Of a DNA stretch of 64,000 bases, positions 1-11,065 are shown in pieces (position 1 is the first letter of the stretch; each line of letters opens with the position of its first letter). A program made the position numbers and the translations under genes. The DNA is from Ahaetulla prasina (lineage: Eukaryota; Chordata; Lepidosauria; Squamata; Colubridae): contig NC_080548.1 of NCBI RefSeq assembly GCF_028640845.1, positions 8,302,314-8,366,313 of the forward strand. The letters are read 5' to 3'. Below the pieces are notes generated by a model. It saw only the letters and a list, made by a program, of their open reading frames with translations, made no database searches and was not told where the DNA came from.

Positions 1-921
1 CATAGATAATGCCAAGAAATTTCTACAGATTGCACTGAAGATATTTGACATAAAGTCTGTACCATTTTGATCACCCACATCTAGATACAGAAGTCCCATT
101 GTTAATGCATTGTTATGATTGACAGAAAAAAATCATCTCAAAAGATACGAAAACCCTGTGGTGCAGAACCTCACTGGATGACTAACGGATTCTCTTGGCC
201 ACTGCTTTTCCGAAGTAGAGACCCTTATGTCAGGCAAACCGTAATTCCAAATGTCTTTCTGCTTTTAAACAAACTACCAATGCTTCATGTTTTATTTATT
301 TACAGGCAGAGAGCCGGAACATTACCAGAAACACACATACAGTGCCACACACACACACACAGTTTGTCTTGATTTTAATTCTCTACTCGGATTATTTTGA
401 ATTACATATTTGGGACAGAGAAGGATGTGGAGAAGACTCAGATCTCATTTTCTTTGCTCTTCATATCTAATATACATGGTTGAAATCAAAAAGTGAAATC
501 AACCAATTGTTGGTTGGAGAACACTTGGGAATGGATGAAGAAAAACAAAGAAAGCAGAAGCTAGAACTAATGTTGGAAGGGAATCTCTAAAATAGTGGCC
601 TTAAGAACAGATCTCCAGGTTGAGTGGTTGCCGGGGGAGTTCTTATTAATTTTAGCAAACTGCTCCATTTCAGAGAGGACTCAGACTTGGCCCCTGTCAA
701 TCATACTCTAAACCTACCATGTAGCTTGTGTGAAGGCTGAATGGAAATTTTAATTGTTCCAGAATGTGGCAATGAAATTAATCTGGATTCAACATAATGG
801 GCCACCATTCCTGGATAAGCTAGGCAGGAAACATGACCAGATGACCTAATTCTACTGTATTGGAAGGGTACATTAACAAACTCTTATATCTGAAAATACA
901 AGTCTTCTACTATCTCCTTTA
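1..921. other. AT-rich stretch, no gene recognised
   Basis: Only a short AC dinucleotide tract (about 345-361) stands out. Open frames here are short and show no protein motif. Confidence 0.6.
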
Positions 922-1140
922 TAACAACAACACTTAGACTTGTATCCCATAGTGCTTTATAGCATTTGCTGGGCAGTTTACAATGTCAGCAAATTTCTCC
1001 AACAATCTAGGTTCCCATTTTACCAAGCTCAGAAGTATGGAAAGCTGGTCAACCTTGAGCGTCATCAGAATTGAACTCCAGCCTGTGTGAATAGTTTGTG
1101 TGCAATATTGCATTCTAACTACTGTGCCACCAGGGCTCCT
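922..1140 (-). mobile_element. tRNA-derived SINE (family S2), diverged
   Basis: Read on the - strand, the element starts with a degenerate tRNA-like head near 1140 and ends near 922 in a tail containing 'gtctaagtgttg'. The order head, body with the 'caaggttgacc' block and tail matches two better copies at 6409-6632 and 10106-10746. It is rather diverged, so it is probably old. The family assignment rests on similarity between copies inside this window and on general knowledge of squamate tRNA-SINEs. Confidence 0.6.
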
Positions 1141-1278
1141 ATAGCCTGAGAAATTATGGAAGGTCCCTTCTGATTCTCTTTCTCTTTCTCCACCCATTAT
1201 GCAGCTGCAAGGTTTTCTGATAAATCCTTTGGTGTGATTTATTCACTCTGCTTGTTTTAGCATTAAAACAGCATTACA

Positions 1279-1858
1279 CAGGGGTGGGATTCAGCCAGTT
1301 CGAACCGGTTCAGGATAACCGGATATTAGTTTTAATCTGGTTCATCGAATCGGTAGTTGCAAGGACTGGCTGACCCTGCCCACCCTGCCCTGCCCATCCC
1401 TGGAGTCTTCACATGGCCTGTTTTGGATGCCAGGTAAGTGCAGCACAGTGCGGAGGCTCTGGGAGGGTGAAAAATGAGCCTACCAGAAGTTCCAGAAGTC
1501 TGGAAACGGGCCCATTTCTGGCCTCCAGAGGGCCTCCAGAGCCTGGGGGGAGGCCATTTTCATCCTCCCAGAGACTCAAGGAAAGCCTCTAGAGCCTGGG
1601 ACGGGGAAAAAAAGGGCCTACCCGAAGTAATGGAAGTGGGAAAACGAGCCCGTTTCCAGCCTCTGAAGGGCCTCTGGAGCCCAGGGAAAGCTGTTTTTGC
1701 CCTCCTGGAAGCTTGAGGAAAGCCTCCAGAGTTTGGGGAGGGTGAAAATGCCTCCCCACCATGATGCAGGAGGCTGAGTAGACCACGCCCACCATGGCCA
1801 CGCCCACCCAGCAACCAGGCAGAAAATTGGTTGCTAAAATTTTTGAATCCCATCCCTG
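1279..1858. mobile_element. hAT-type non-autonomous DNA transposon 1
   Basis: The ends are inverted: it opens with caggggtgggattc and closes with gaatcccatccctg, 13 of 14 bases complementary. It is flanked on both sides by the exact 8-bp duplication gcattaca (1271-1278 and 1859-1866). CAGRGGTG-like termini with 8-bp duplications are characteristic of the hAT superfamily. The 580-bp interior is GC-rich, repeats a 'cctccagagcctgggg' theme and has no transposase, so it would have moved with an enzyme encoded elsewhere. Confidence 0.9.
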
Positions 1859-1866
1859 GCATTACA

Positions 1867-2287
1867 CAATGTATTGTAGTATGTTGACATTATATTCAGA
1901 CTGTCATTTTGTTATGAGAAGGCCTCCAGTTTCCCTAAACCATGACCTATAAGCTTCATGCCTTTCTTGGAAATGTACAGAACAGTACCTCCAACATTCA
2001 ATGACAGATTATCAAAAATCAATGACTTGATTTTTCACTACTGTCCCATGAGAAATTAAGCAAAAAAGATATGCCCTGGCATCTGACAGAAAAATAGTGC
2101 CTGTTTATTTATAATATCAGATTCACCCATTTTTATAATGGCATGGCATTACCACTCTTTAGCTGTGGCTGCTACTATCTCTTCTTCCTCTACCAACCCA
2201 AAACTGTCAATACTATTAGTAATGTAAGCAAAAGTCCTAAGGGTCAGAAAGCTACTTCCCAACTATACAGTTGTCAAGAGTTCTGCA
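1867..2287. other. No gene or repeat recognised
   Basis: AT-rich sequence between a hAT element and an L2 tail. No motif seen. Confidence 0.5.
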
Positions 2288-2606
2288 CAGAGCCTTCTCT
2301 GTGGGGGCACCTACCCTCTGGAACGAGCTTCCTCCGGGGTTACGATCACTCCCCAACCTCCAGACCTTCCGACGTGAGCTCAAGACCCTTTTATTTCATC
2401 TCGCGGGGCTGGCCTAATGGGTTATGGTTTTTAATTGGGGTTTTACTATTGTTTTTTAATAGTTTTAATGTTTAGCCAAATTTGAATTAGATTTTTATAG
2501 TGTTTTTTAATCTATTTATGTATATTGTTTTATGTTGGCTGTAAACCGCCCTGAGTCCTTCGGGAGAAGGGCGGTATAGAAATTTAATAAACTAAACTAA
2601 ACTAAG
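2288..2606 (+). mobile_element. L2-clade LINE, 3' end
   Basis: This matches the far 3' end of the L2 copies at 48975-50440 and 60743-61024. A GC-rich end of ORF2 ('ctctggaacgag', 'ccttccgacgtgagct') is followed by an AT-rich untranslated stretch and the hairpin ccgccctgag...agaagggcgg near 2547-2575. It closes with an (aaact)n tail. It is 5'-truncated to about 320 bp and cannot encode anything. Confidence 0.8.
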
Positions 2607-2750
2607 CTAATTCAATTCTTTTTCCTTTTGATAAATCTGGTTAAAGAATTTTTTTTGATGATCTTGCTTTTGGGTTGTAAGTAGTCACTAAGGGCTTCTT
2701 AAAGCTGGCTTAGTTATTCCTTTTAGTATCATCTCCAAAATTATCTTCAC

Positions 2751-3021
2751 CAGGGGTGAAATCTACTTACCTTCCCTACCGATTTGGAAGTGCACGTGCT
2801 GCATGCGTCACATGCACGCATAGACCCTCTGCACATATGCAAACTTCTGTGCATGCACAGAGGGTAAAAAACAGGTTACTTCCTGGTTAAAACCAGGAAG
2901 TAACAATGACTGAGTGGGTGGGCGGAGCCTCTCACCACCATCACTACCAGATCTCCGAACCACCCACCGCCATTGCTACCGGATTGGCCAAACCAGGCCG
3001 AACTGGTAGCATTTCACCCCG
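2751..3021. mobile_element. hAT-type MITE 2
   Basis: Termini are caggggtgaaat and atttcaccccg. The flanking duplication atcttcac is exact (2743-2750 and 3022-3029). The interior has a tgcatgcacagaggg-like alternating block and an accaggaag palindrome, both shared with element 15 at 42093-42353. No coding capacity. Confidence 0.9.
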
Positions 3022-3029
3022 ATCTTCAC

Positions 3030-3964
3030 GCTAACACATTATCTCTCCGTTTAAGATTCTGAGAAAAATCACACCCTGCAGCTATTTAATGGGCACTTCT
3101 TTTCCAGGCCAAGTAGCAACTTCAAAGATGATTTCCATCAGGACCCTATTTTAGGGTTAGGGTGAATAACAGCTTTAATAATAATAACAATCACCAATAA
3201 AACAATATAAAAAGAGAACAGAACTCCAGAGATGCTTATAATTATTTTCCTTAAAAATGAAGGCTTTTTTCTCCCTGTTCCTGGATTTTTTTTCAATTTA
3301 AAGCCTTTAGGACATTTTATTTTATTTCTTCTGCTGGCTTAGCACTGCTTAAATGTTCAGCTCTTCCACTGTATTTTACAGACTGCTATTTTTGAAATGT
3401 TTTAGACTGCTTTGCCATTTTGCTCTTTGAGATGAAGGAGAAAGAGAACAACGAACAAGAAAGGGGGCAAAGGAAGGGAAGAAGAAAAAGGAAGAATGGG
3501 GCCAACTGTTGTCATAATAAACAAACCAGCAAATGTTCACAAAAGGTCACTGAATACAGGAAGCTGCCTATTAGGCACTATGGCGTGATAATATTTGCTT
3601 TGGAAAGCAGTAGCTCACATTCACACATGCTACCTGATATTTTGACCTTGTTATGTGACAACACCTCGCTGACCTTGGTTGATTTCAAAGGTAGACCTCA
3701 TTAATTCTGGATTGAGAGTGCATTCAATTTGTCCATGTGTTCACCAGGAGTTGACCTCAACTCAGAAAAGACTGTATTTTTACCTTTTCTGATCCTTTTA
3801 GATGGTGACACCAAAAACTGGATCTCTGATCTTTGCAAGAGGAAGATTTCTATTCTACTACTGAATTGCATTGTTCTATTGTTGAAGGTTGCAGAATTTT
3901 CCTCCATCCAAATTTTCAGATATTGGTTTTTTATATATTATTATTATTAATATTATTTATTAAT
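3030..3964. other. No gene recognised; purine-rich tract
   Basis: A polypurine run (about 3430-3500) is read as a Lys/Glu/Arg-rich frame but looks compositional, not coding. A short TTA-rich tract precedes the SINE at 3965. Confidence 0.5.
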
Positions 3965-4176
3965 AACACAGCTGCCTGCAATTACTGCAGGTTCTAGTCC
4001 CACCAGGTCCAAGATTGACTCAGCCTTCCATCCTTTATAAGGTAGGTAAAATGAGGACCCAGATTGTTGGGGGGGCAATAAGTTGACTTTGTAAATATAC
4101 AAATAGAATGAGACTATTGCCTTACACACTGTAAGCCGCCCTGAGTCTTCGGAGAAGGGCGGGATATAAATGTAAT
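3965..4176 (+). mobile_element. tRNA-derived SINE (family S1), 5'-truncated
   Basis: From the 'aattactgcaggtt' block to the 3' hairpin gccgccctgagtcttcgg...agggcggg this is nearly colinear with the full S1 copy at 9141-9393. The tRNA A-box part is missing. The tail runs directly into an AT dinucleotide repeat (4177-4195). The 3' hairpin resembles the L2 3' end, which suggests L2 enzymes mobilised it. Confidence 0.85.
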
Positions 4177-4195
4177 ATATATATATATATATATA
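4177..4195. repeat. (AT)n microsatellite
   Basis: Uninterrupted AT dinucleotides directly after a SINE tail, probably grown from that tail. Confidence 0.9.
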
Positions 4196-5715
4196 TTTAA
4201 GCAATTCATATATTAAGACAGAATTAGCAAGAATAGACTTTTTGCAAATGTAAAGTACTGAATAGAATTTAACATACTAAAAAAACCTTGAGTTATTTAA
4301 TTGCTACTCTATTCAGTGAATACTGAAACACGGAATACTACATCTAAATAGGTTACAAATATTAAGATAGATCTAGTTGGAATAAACATAAATGCTACAT
4401 TGGCTCTAAAATAGCAGTTCTCAAAGTTTGATCTGTAGACCCTCTGAAACATTTTCAGAGGGTCCAAAAAATCAAAGTTATTTTCATTCCAAGATTTATT
4501 TTTATTTTCTGTTTTTGTCTTTTTAACGTTCATTCTCATTCTTTCAGGACAATACCACGGTGCCTTAGCATAAATCAAGACAGTGGTACCAAATTGCACA
4601 GCAGTCAAGATGTAATAAAATTAAGAATATTTATTTTTAATTTTATTACATCTTTACCGCAGCACAATGTCTTTCTGATATTTTGTGTGATGAAATGGGA
4701 AGCATATTTAAAGCATTTTTGCTGCATACCAAAATGTGATGGTTGTGTCTAGGAAAAGCACTTGTGTGACTGATTTGCAAGCCAACAAGTTGCTTTTTCA
4801 TGGAATACTATTTTTACTTAAAAGAATGACCATCAAACGATGGTTATTCAGGCATGGATGCATGGCAGACATTTTTTTGAAAATGAAGTAAGCCTGTCAC
4901 TGCAAGGAAAACAACTGACAGTATTTGTTGATAATGATAAAAAATTGAGTTTTCAAATAAATCTTCAGCTGACTTTTTAATTAAAAAGCAAATGATTTCA
5001 TGAGCTGCAGCTCATTTCCTATGACACTGCAGTCAACCCAGCTCTTTTCCTATAATACTCTTCACCAATGGAATATTCTTATTGATTGGACTTGCCCTCT
5101 ATTCTCCAAACTATGTTATTATTATTTTTAAAAAAGGGTTTAAAATTATGTTTTGGGGTTTGGATGCTATGGAACATAACTAACTGCTTTATGCCTTCTG
5201 CTTTAAGTTGTTGATTTTCCACCAAGGCCTTAACACTATACTCTTTGATACCAAGGGAGTAAGTATGGATAGCCATGATCTTCCCATGGAGACAAAAAGA
5301 GAAATCTCAGAAACTGTAACAATTCGTTGCTCCCAATATTATCATCATCACCTTGAGCAAAAAAAACACAAAACCTTCCTCGCAACACAATTCTACTCTG
5401 TGATATGCTGGCAGAGCATTTAACTGAATGGGAACAAAGAAATATTACCCTAATGGGACACCATCAACCTGACAGTCTCCATCCATTAAAAATCTATTTC
5501 TAGTTTTATCTAGACAGGTAGCTCCTTGGGCTATTTTTACTATCTACTTCAAGTGCTACGAAGAAAAGTTAGAAATAATTTTCATAAGTAAAACAGAATA
5601 CATAAAATTTATTTCTTAAAAAATGATGTGTGCCCCACCATCCCAACACAAACTTTTTCAAAAAAATTATAGATTTGTAAAGGAAACAGTTTACAATACT
5701 AGCAATATGTGGGTT
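4196..5715. other. No gene recognised; two perfect hairpins
   Basis: Contains a 12-bp-arm hairpin with a 3-nt loop (4438-4464) and a 17-bp-arm perfect inverted repeat (4608-4624 and 4637-4653). Nothing else was recognised in this AT-rich stretch. Confidence 0.5.
4608..4653. repeat. Perfect inverted repeat, 17-bp arms
   Basis: agatgtaataaaattaa at 4608-4624 is exactly reverse-complementary to 4637-4653, with a 12-bp AT-rich spacer. It may be a small foldback element or a cruciform-prone site. No transposon termini were identified around it. Confidence 0.85.
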
Positions 5716-5868
5716 CAAATACTTTGGCCACCTAATGAGAAGGTAGGACTCATTGGAGAAGAGCCTAATGCTGGGAAAGACTGAGGACAAAAGAAGAAGA
5801 GGACGACAGAGAACGAGGTGGCTGGATGGAGTCAGTGAAGCAGTCAGTGAAGCAACTAACAACAACAC
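5716..5868 (+). mobile_element. Bov-B (RTE) LINE, 3' end with internal deletion
   Basis: The order 'ggagaagagcctaatgctgg', 'acgacagagaacgagg', 'tggctggatggagtca', then 'gcaactaacaacaacac' is the recognisable 3' end of squamate Bov-B. The usual sequence between the 'gtcagtgaagcagt' block and the terminal 'caactaacaacaac' is missing, so this short copy is truncated at the 5' side and internally deleted. It is dead. Bov-B is the likely partner of the Sauria-type SINE at 27337-27632. Confidence 0.8.
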
Positions 5869-5924
5869 ATTCAGTATATTGGTGGTAGAGATGCAGACAT
5901 TGTCAGTTTTGATATATTTAAATG

Positions 5925-6283
5925 CAATGGTGAAATCTGAACTGATTTATTACCAGTTGGCTGGCTGCGCATGCCAGCATTAAAAGCATTTTGTTACAAC
6001 CTACTTGCCTGAATAGGTTGTAAAAAAAATGTGTTTAAAAGGTTAAAAAAAAGGCTCTGATGATTGCGCGGCTCAGCTATGATCCTCAGAGCCTTTTTTT
6101 AACCTTTTAAAAGCATTTTTTAAAAGAAGCGGCAAACAGGCAAGTGGGCAAAAGCCGACCAGGCGATTGGGTGGACATGGGCAGGGGGGGAGTAGGGATT
6201 TTTGCTACTGGTTCTCTGAACCACCTGCTGCCATTGCTACCAGATCGGCCGATCCGGTCTGAATCGGGCGCATTTCACCCCTG
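5925..6283. mobile_element. hAT-type MITE 3
   Basis: Termini are caatggtgaaatc and gcatttcacccctg. The exact 8-bp duplication tttaaatg lies on both sides (5917-5924, 6284-6291). The interior holds an inverted repeat, aaaaggttaaaaaaaaggctctgatga near 6039 against tcagagcctttttttaacctttt near 6081, so the element can fold back. No transposase. Confidence 0.9.
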
Positions 6284-6318
6284 TTTAAATGGCAATTTAT
6301 ATTCAGCAAAAATTGGGA

Positions 6319-6401
6319 AAACAGACTGGACAACCATTTGACTGGGATGGCATAAGGCTACTGCCATGAGCAGGGGTTGGATTAGAACACCTCTGAGTCC
6401 C
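6319..6401 (+). mobile_element. CR1 LINE, extreme 3' end
   Basis: The pattern 'agactggacaaccattt...gagcaggggttggattaga...cccttccagctc' is the conserved 3' end of CR1, also seen at 17225-17345 and 45845-45978. Only about 80 bp remain. Confidence 0.75.
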
Positions 6402-6408
6402 TTCCAGC

Positions 6409-6632
6409 TCAATAGCAATAGTACTTAGACTTATATACTGCTTCACGGTGCTTTACAGCCTTCTCTAAGCATGTACAAGTCAGCTTATTGTCCCCAACAA
6501 TCTGGGTCCACATTTCATTGACCTTGGAAATATGGTCAGCTTTGAGTCAGTGAGACTCGAACTGCCAAACTGCTGGCAGTCAAGAGTCAGCAGAATTAGC
6601 CTGCAATACTGAATTCTAACCAATGTACCACC
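6409..6632 (-). mobile_element. tRNA-derived SINE (family S2)
   Basis: On the - strand: tRNA-like head (rc of 'ccaatgtaccacca'), body with a block resembling 'ctgactc...ccaaggtcaatgaaatgtgg', then tail with 'gtctaagtactattgctattg'. It is nearly full length compared with the 10106-10746 copy and lies directly after a CR1 fragment. Confidence 0.75.
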
Positions 6633-7764
6633 ACAAATCATAACACAGAATCCAATGATTCTATATTCTATGAGTGGACTATATCAAACTTACTACGGCT
6701 TTTGCTAACCTGAGAAGATATAAACAGAGAAAAATAAGAAATGGTACTGTAATGCTAAAAATCTAAATTAAATCTATGAGTTAAAATTAGTTACATAAAT
6801 ATTGGGACCTTACATGGAATAATGCAATATGGGAGGAAGTTATACAATGAAAATAAAATATTAAAATATAAATATAGAACACATTTCAACAAAATCATAA
6901 AACTCTTCCCCAAATAAAGATGAGCACCGAAGATGCAATCCTTAATATGTCTGTACTGAAGGTTTCAGCTAGCAAAGGTTTTATAATCATGAAAGTTTCC
7001 AATACCACCAATTTGCAGATCACAGACAGGGTTGCATCAAAGACTAAAAGTCATGCTGGAACTATAGAAGAGTAATTGATGTTAGGAAATGTTGCTAAGA
7101 GAAAAGGACCAGGGGATGAGAAGTCTCTTGCATAGTAGAAGCAGCAACTGGACTGGGTTGCTTAACATAACAAATTGCTCTACATACCTTATTGGGTTGA
7201 AGTTGCTAAAAATAGGATAAGGACATGACTAATGGAGTCCATGGATCACAATAGGCAGAATAATTAGAACTAATTGGCTACACATCTTCTTTGTAAAAAC
7301 TCTTCAATCCTTGGGTAAAGTATTAGGCAAGGAATATCATTCTGGCCAACTAAAGATAAACAGCACTCTCTATATTCCATGTCTTTTTCCTTTATTTTAA
7401 TCTTAATTCTGATTTAGCTCAATCTTTATTTTTTTAATCCTCTAAAACATACTGTAATGTTTTTTCTTCCTCATCAAAGGAAATTTCAGAGGTCCCCATT
7501 AGAACAGAATGCAGACATAAGTGACTGTAATATCTTTTCATTCAAGTGTCCAAATCTAAAAGGACATTTGACTAAAGTCCTATCTAAACACAACTGGTTC
7601 ACTGGCTAGGAGCTCCTTTGAGACTTTTGTCTTGTGGTCTTCCCATACAAGAAGATTCCCTTTTACATGGAGGGAAACATTTCCAAGTCAGAATCAGTAA
7701 ATAATCAGACCACATTCAAGTACAGACACGCTCAAAGATTTTGTTCATGAGGGTCAATTCCATT
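6633..7764. other. No gene or repeat recognised
   Basis: AT-rich sequence with scattered stops in all frames. I see nothing to name. Confidence 0.5.
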
Positions 7765-8420
7765 TAGAACATAGAACATAGAATTGTACAGCTGGAAGGG
7801 ATCATAGAAGTCTTCTATTCTAAGCTCCTACTCAAGGCAGGAGTCTTACACCATCCCAGTCAAATGTCTGTCCAGTCTATTTTTGAAAACCTTCAGTGAA
7901 GGAGCACCTACAACTCTGGGAAATCAAGCAATTCCATTGATTAATTGTTCTCGTTTTCATTATTTAAAGATCTCTCTTTAATAATTTTTCACTCACTATT
8001 TCTTGTCCTACCCTCTATTGCTTTAGAAAATAAGTCAATTCCCCCATCTCTGGGACAATACTGGAAGACTGTTATCACGTTCCCCCCAATCCTTGACTTT
8101 GATAAGCGAGACATATCTAGCTTCCTCAACCATTCATCATATGATTTAACAACCAGACTTTTTACCATGTTTATTACTCTTATCTAAACACTTTCTGGAG
8201 TCTTGACATCATTTTGTATCGTGGTGCCCACAACAGGACTCAGTATTCCAAGTGTAACCTCATTAATGCAGTATAGGGTGGTACTATCACTTTCATGATC
8301 TTGATGCTATCCTTCTGTTTGATGCACCCCAGGACTACATTGGCTTTTTTAGCAGCTGCAGCACACTCCTGGTTCACACTTAAGAGGTTGGTTACACTGG
8401 TAATATAATCAGTGGTAGTG
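7765..8420 (-). mobile_element. CR1 LINE, 3' region
   Basis: The + strand begins with the mirrored CR1 end ('catagaattgtacagctgg...ggatcatagaag') and continues through the C-terminal ORF2/3'-UTR part ('atgtctgtccagtctattttt', 'ttggcttttttagcagctgcag'). The element therefore reads on the - strand. Frames are broken by many stops, so the copy is old. It is 5'-truncated, as is usual for CR1. Confidence 0.8.
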
Positions 8421-8463
8421 AGTGTAAGATTTATTCCCTGTTTATATACAGTAGCATGCCCTG

Positions 8464-8806
8464 CAGGAATGAAATGCTACCAGTTCGGGCAAATCGGTAG
8501 TGATAAAAACTACCAGTTCAGACAAACTGGTAGTTAAAAAAAAAGCTACCAGTTCAGGCGAACCGGTATTTCTGACAATCAGCTGTGCCGCACGGTTTAG
8601 AAATCCTGCTTTCTAGCGAAGCTAAATTGTGTGGCACAGCTGATCTCCCCTCGTGGTTCTATTTACCTTCCCAAGCCTGCATATTGTGTATGTGTGCACA
8701 CATGCAGCGCATATTTGGTGCGTACTGCACATGCACACACAGCGTGCACATGGCATGCATGCGGGGCCAGCAAACCAGTAGCAAACTGGTTCAGATTTCA
8801 CCACTG
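8464..8806. mobile_element. hAT-type MITE 4
   Basis: Termini are caggaatgaaatgctacc and ggttcagatttcaccactg. Flanks atgccctg (8456-8463) and aagccctg (8807-8814) match at 7 of 8 bases. It contains three repeats of a 'taccagttcrggcraa' motif and an imperfect inverted repeat around 8580-8645. Non-coding. Confidence 0.8.
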
Positions 8807-8841
8807 AAGCCCTGCCATTTTACAACAACCCCACCAACACT

Positions 8842-8945
8842 CACTAGCCCTGATGATGTTTCCTGGTTGGATAATACAACATCTGAAAACAAACAACCAA
8901 GCTCAGAAAGCAGAAAGGATGCCATAGTTCAAGCCTGAGCTACAG
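8842..8945 (+). mobile_element. Penelope-like element (lineage A) end, degenerate
   Basis: A hammerhead-like core ctgatga (8850-8856) is followed by 'ctgaaaacaaacaaccaagctcagaaagc', which also ends the PLE fragments at 42765-43370 and 48080-48465. The expected gaaac after the stem is decayed to tacaac, so a working ribozyme is unlikely. The rest of the element is absent. Confidence 0.65.
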
Positions 8946-9140
8946 ATACTAGCTTATATTGAAGAGAGAGAGAGAAAAAAAAGATTTGGCTGAATGTCTC
9001 TTCCTCCTAAAGGCAGGAGGGAAAAAAGGGCTGAGAATCCTTGAATAATCGGATTATATCTACTTTAGCTTACAAAACATTTTTGAGAGAAAAGGCAACC
9101 TTTACTGGCATTTGCTGATGCAAAGACCTACAGATACATA

Positions 9141-9393
9141 AAGGGCCGGGATAGCTCAGGCTGGTAAAGAAGCCTGTTATTAGAACACAGAGCCTGCAAT
9201 TACTGCAGGTTCAAGCCCGGCCCAAGGTCGACTCAGCCTTCCATCCTTTATAAGGTAGGTAAAATGAGGACCCAGATTGTTGGGGGGGCAATAAGTTGAC
9301 TTTGTAAAAAATATACAAATAGAATGAGACTATTGCCTTATACACTGTAAGCCGCCCTGAGTCTTCGGAGAAGGGCGGGATATAAATGTAAAC
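9141..9393 (+). mobile_element. tRNA-derived SINE (family S1), full length
   Basis: The head carries an A-box-like tagctcaggctgg (about 9151) and a B-box ggttcaagccc (about 9208), so it keeps a type-2 RNA polymerase III promoter layout. The body ('ggtaaaatgaggacccag', 'gggggggcaataagttgac') leads to the hairpin gccgccctgagtcttcggagaagggcggg, which resembles the L2 LINE 3' end. Shorter relatives lie at 3965-4176, 16860-17034 and 21536-21590. It is the best-preserved SINE of this family here. Confidence 0.9.
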
Positions 9394-10105
9394 AAACAAA
9401 AAAAAAACTGAAGTTCCCAAAACTTTTAGAGTGTCCCAGTTCATCTGCATGGTGTGTCAGGCTGGGAACAGCTAGGCAGGCCAGAGTTTGTGGGCAACTG
9501 AGACAAGCAATACACCACCCAGTCTTTGTAGCCACCAATGTTTGTGCCCAGCATTACTGGATTCATGTAGCTTCATCATTCATTTTCTCACCCAGGCCCC
9601 TTTGGCAGTGAGCCCCACCTGATATCCTTTTCGTACGTTCCAAATAATGATAATGGCATTATAATAGATCTTGCAATATCATTTTTTTATTCTACTTAAT
9701 GCAAGCTTTGTTACTGTTGCTACAAGGTGAGATAGGGGGAAAGAGAATACCTTTTAAGTTTCGCCGAAGAAAATCAGCAGTAATGCCACTTTCAATTTAG
9801 CGAGGCAAGCTAAATGGATTAATCGGGATCCCTGGCAGATAAATGAATGGTGTGGATGGTTTATGTCTGGAGGAGAGAGTGAATTCATTCCTGACATAGC
9901 CTTAAAAATGGATTCTTAATATCCACGGTTTTTGTCAAGTAAAGAGACTCTCACATTTTGCAGTGACACAAAGGAACGGAGAAGTCCTGAGTCAGGCTGT
10001 GTTTAATCCTCTTAGAATCATGTGAGGCCCCATATTTGCACAGTAGACATTCTTTGACCTCTGTAAATGGCTAACACCTTGGTCAGGAACATCTGGATTC
10101 AGTTG
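9394..10105. other. No gene recognised
   Basis: Starts with the A-rich tail of the SINE. Otherwise no motif seen. Confidence 0.5.
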
Positions 10106-10746
10106 ATAGCAATAGCACTTAGATTTATATGCCACTTCAGAGTGCTTTACGGCCCTCTCTAAGTGATTTACAGTGTCAGCATATTGCCCCACAACAATCC
10201 GGATCCTCTTTTTACTGACCTCGGAAGGATGGAAGGCTGTGTCAAACTTGAGCCAGAGTCAACCTTGATGTCAGGGTTCCAAGTAACACCCCCAACAAAA
10301 GAAAACTCTGAGGATTGAGTTTCTTCGAAGTTCCATTTTATTAGAGATGTCATATTGGCACATCTGGGAAAATCTGAATCTGAAAGCTTCCAGGTTTTCC
10401 CCACCTAAAGGAAAGTTCAAGTCCCTGCCCAACACCCACATATCCATCACATGGCCCAATCCAAGCACCGTCCCAACTGGAGATGCCTCCCAGTTCTAGC
10501 TGCCCAGGTGCAGGGCAAGATGTCCTTGACTCTCTGAGAAAGGAATGTTATTTTGACTATATATTATGCTGGCTCCATACCATCCCCTCTCCCAGTTTCC
10601 CACAGTAGGAAATGTGGCAGGTCTGAAGATCCAACAAAGAAAATGACTTCCAGGCCTGACACTTGAGCCAGAGAGTCGAATTACCAAACTACTGGCAGCC
10701 GGCAGTCAACAGAAGTAGTCTGCATTCTAACCACTGTGCCACAACT
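10106..10746 (-). mobile_element. tRNA-derived SINE (family S2), split by a solo LTR
   Basis: Segments 10106-10268 and 10662-10746 together make one S2 SINE on the - strand. The tail part has 'caatagcacttagatttatatgccacttc' and the head part has 'gcattctaaccactgtgccaca'. The break falls inside the 'cttgagcc' block and is filled by the LTR at 10269-10661, so the SINE is the older of the two. A short local repeat of the 'acttgagccagag' block flanks the LTR. Confidence 0.8.
10269..10661 (-). mobile_element. Solo LTR of an LTR retrotransposon or endogenous retrovirus
   Basis: The 393-bp unit starts tgtcagg and ends cctgaca, a perfect 7-bp inverted end of the TG...CA type. It is flanked by the 5-bp duplication cttga (10264-10268 and 10662-10666). 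On the - strand a TATA-like ataatatatag (about 10557-10567) lies upstream of an AATAAA signal (10337-10342), which is the order expected in an LTR. There is no internal coding region, so the provirus was lost by LTR-LTR recombination. I cannot tell Gypsy from retroviral origin. Confidence 0.85.
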
Positions 10747-11065
10747 GTTCTCCTCTATCTCTCACTCAATTTCAGGGTCCTAAAATCATCCGCACCATCT
10801 CCAAGTAGAATATGGAGCTCATTATTCAGCACTGTGAAAACACCATGTTGAGACTTTACAGCTAAAATGAAAAAAAATGCAGTCTTCAGTATTTCTAGAT
10901 AGGCCAGAAAACTGGAGACTTCACATAGCATATTCAGTAAAATATGGTGGTTTAGCTTGTGGTTTTGAGTGTTGTATAAATCCAATATATTAGTAGAATT
11001 GTTAGTTAATGATTCAGTGGATTGAGAGAATGGAGGCAGTTGGGCTAATTTGCGTTGGGCTAAAC

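Noticed and set aside
3420..3704. Basic 94-codon frame
   Set aside because: Its lysine/glutamate start is a polypurine tract and there is no family match.
9141..9230. Possible tRNA gene
   Set aside because: A- and B-boxes are present, but the segment continues into the SINE body and L2-type tail and cannot form a full cloverleaf acceptor.
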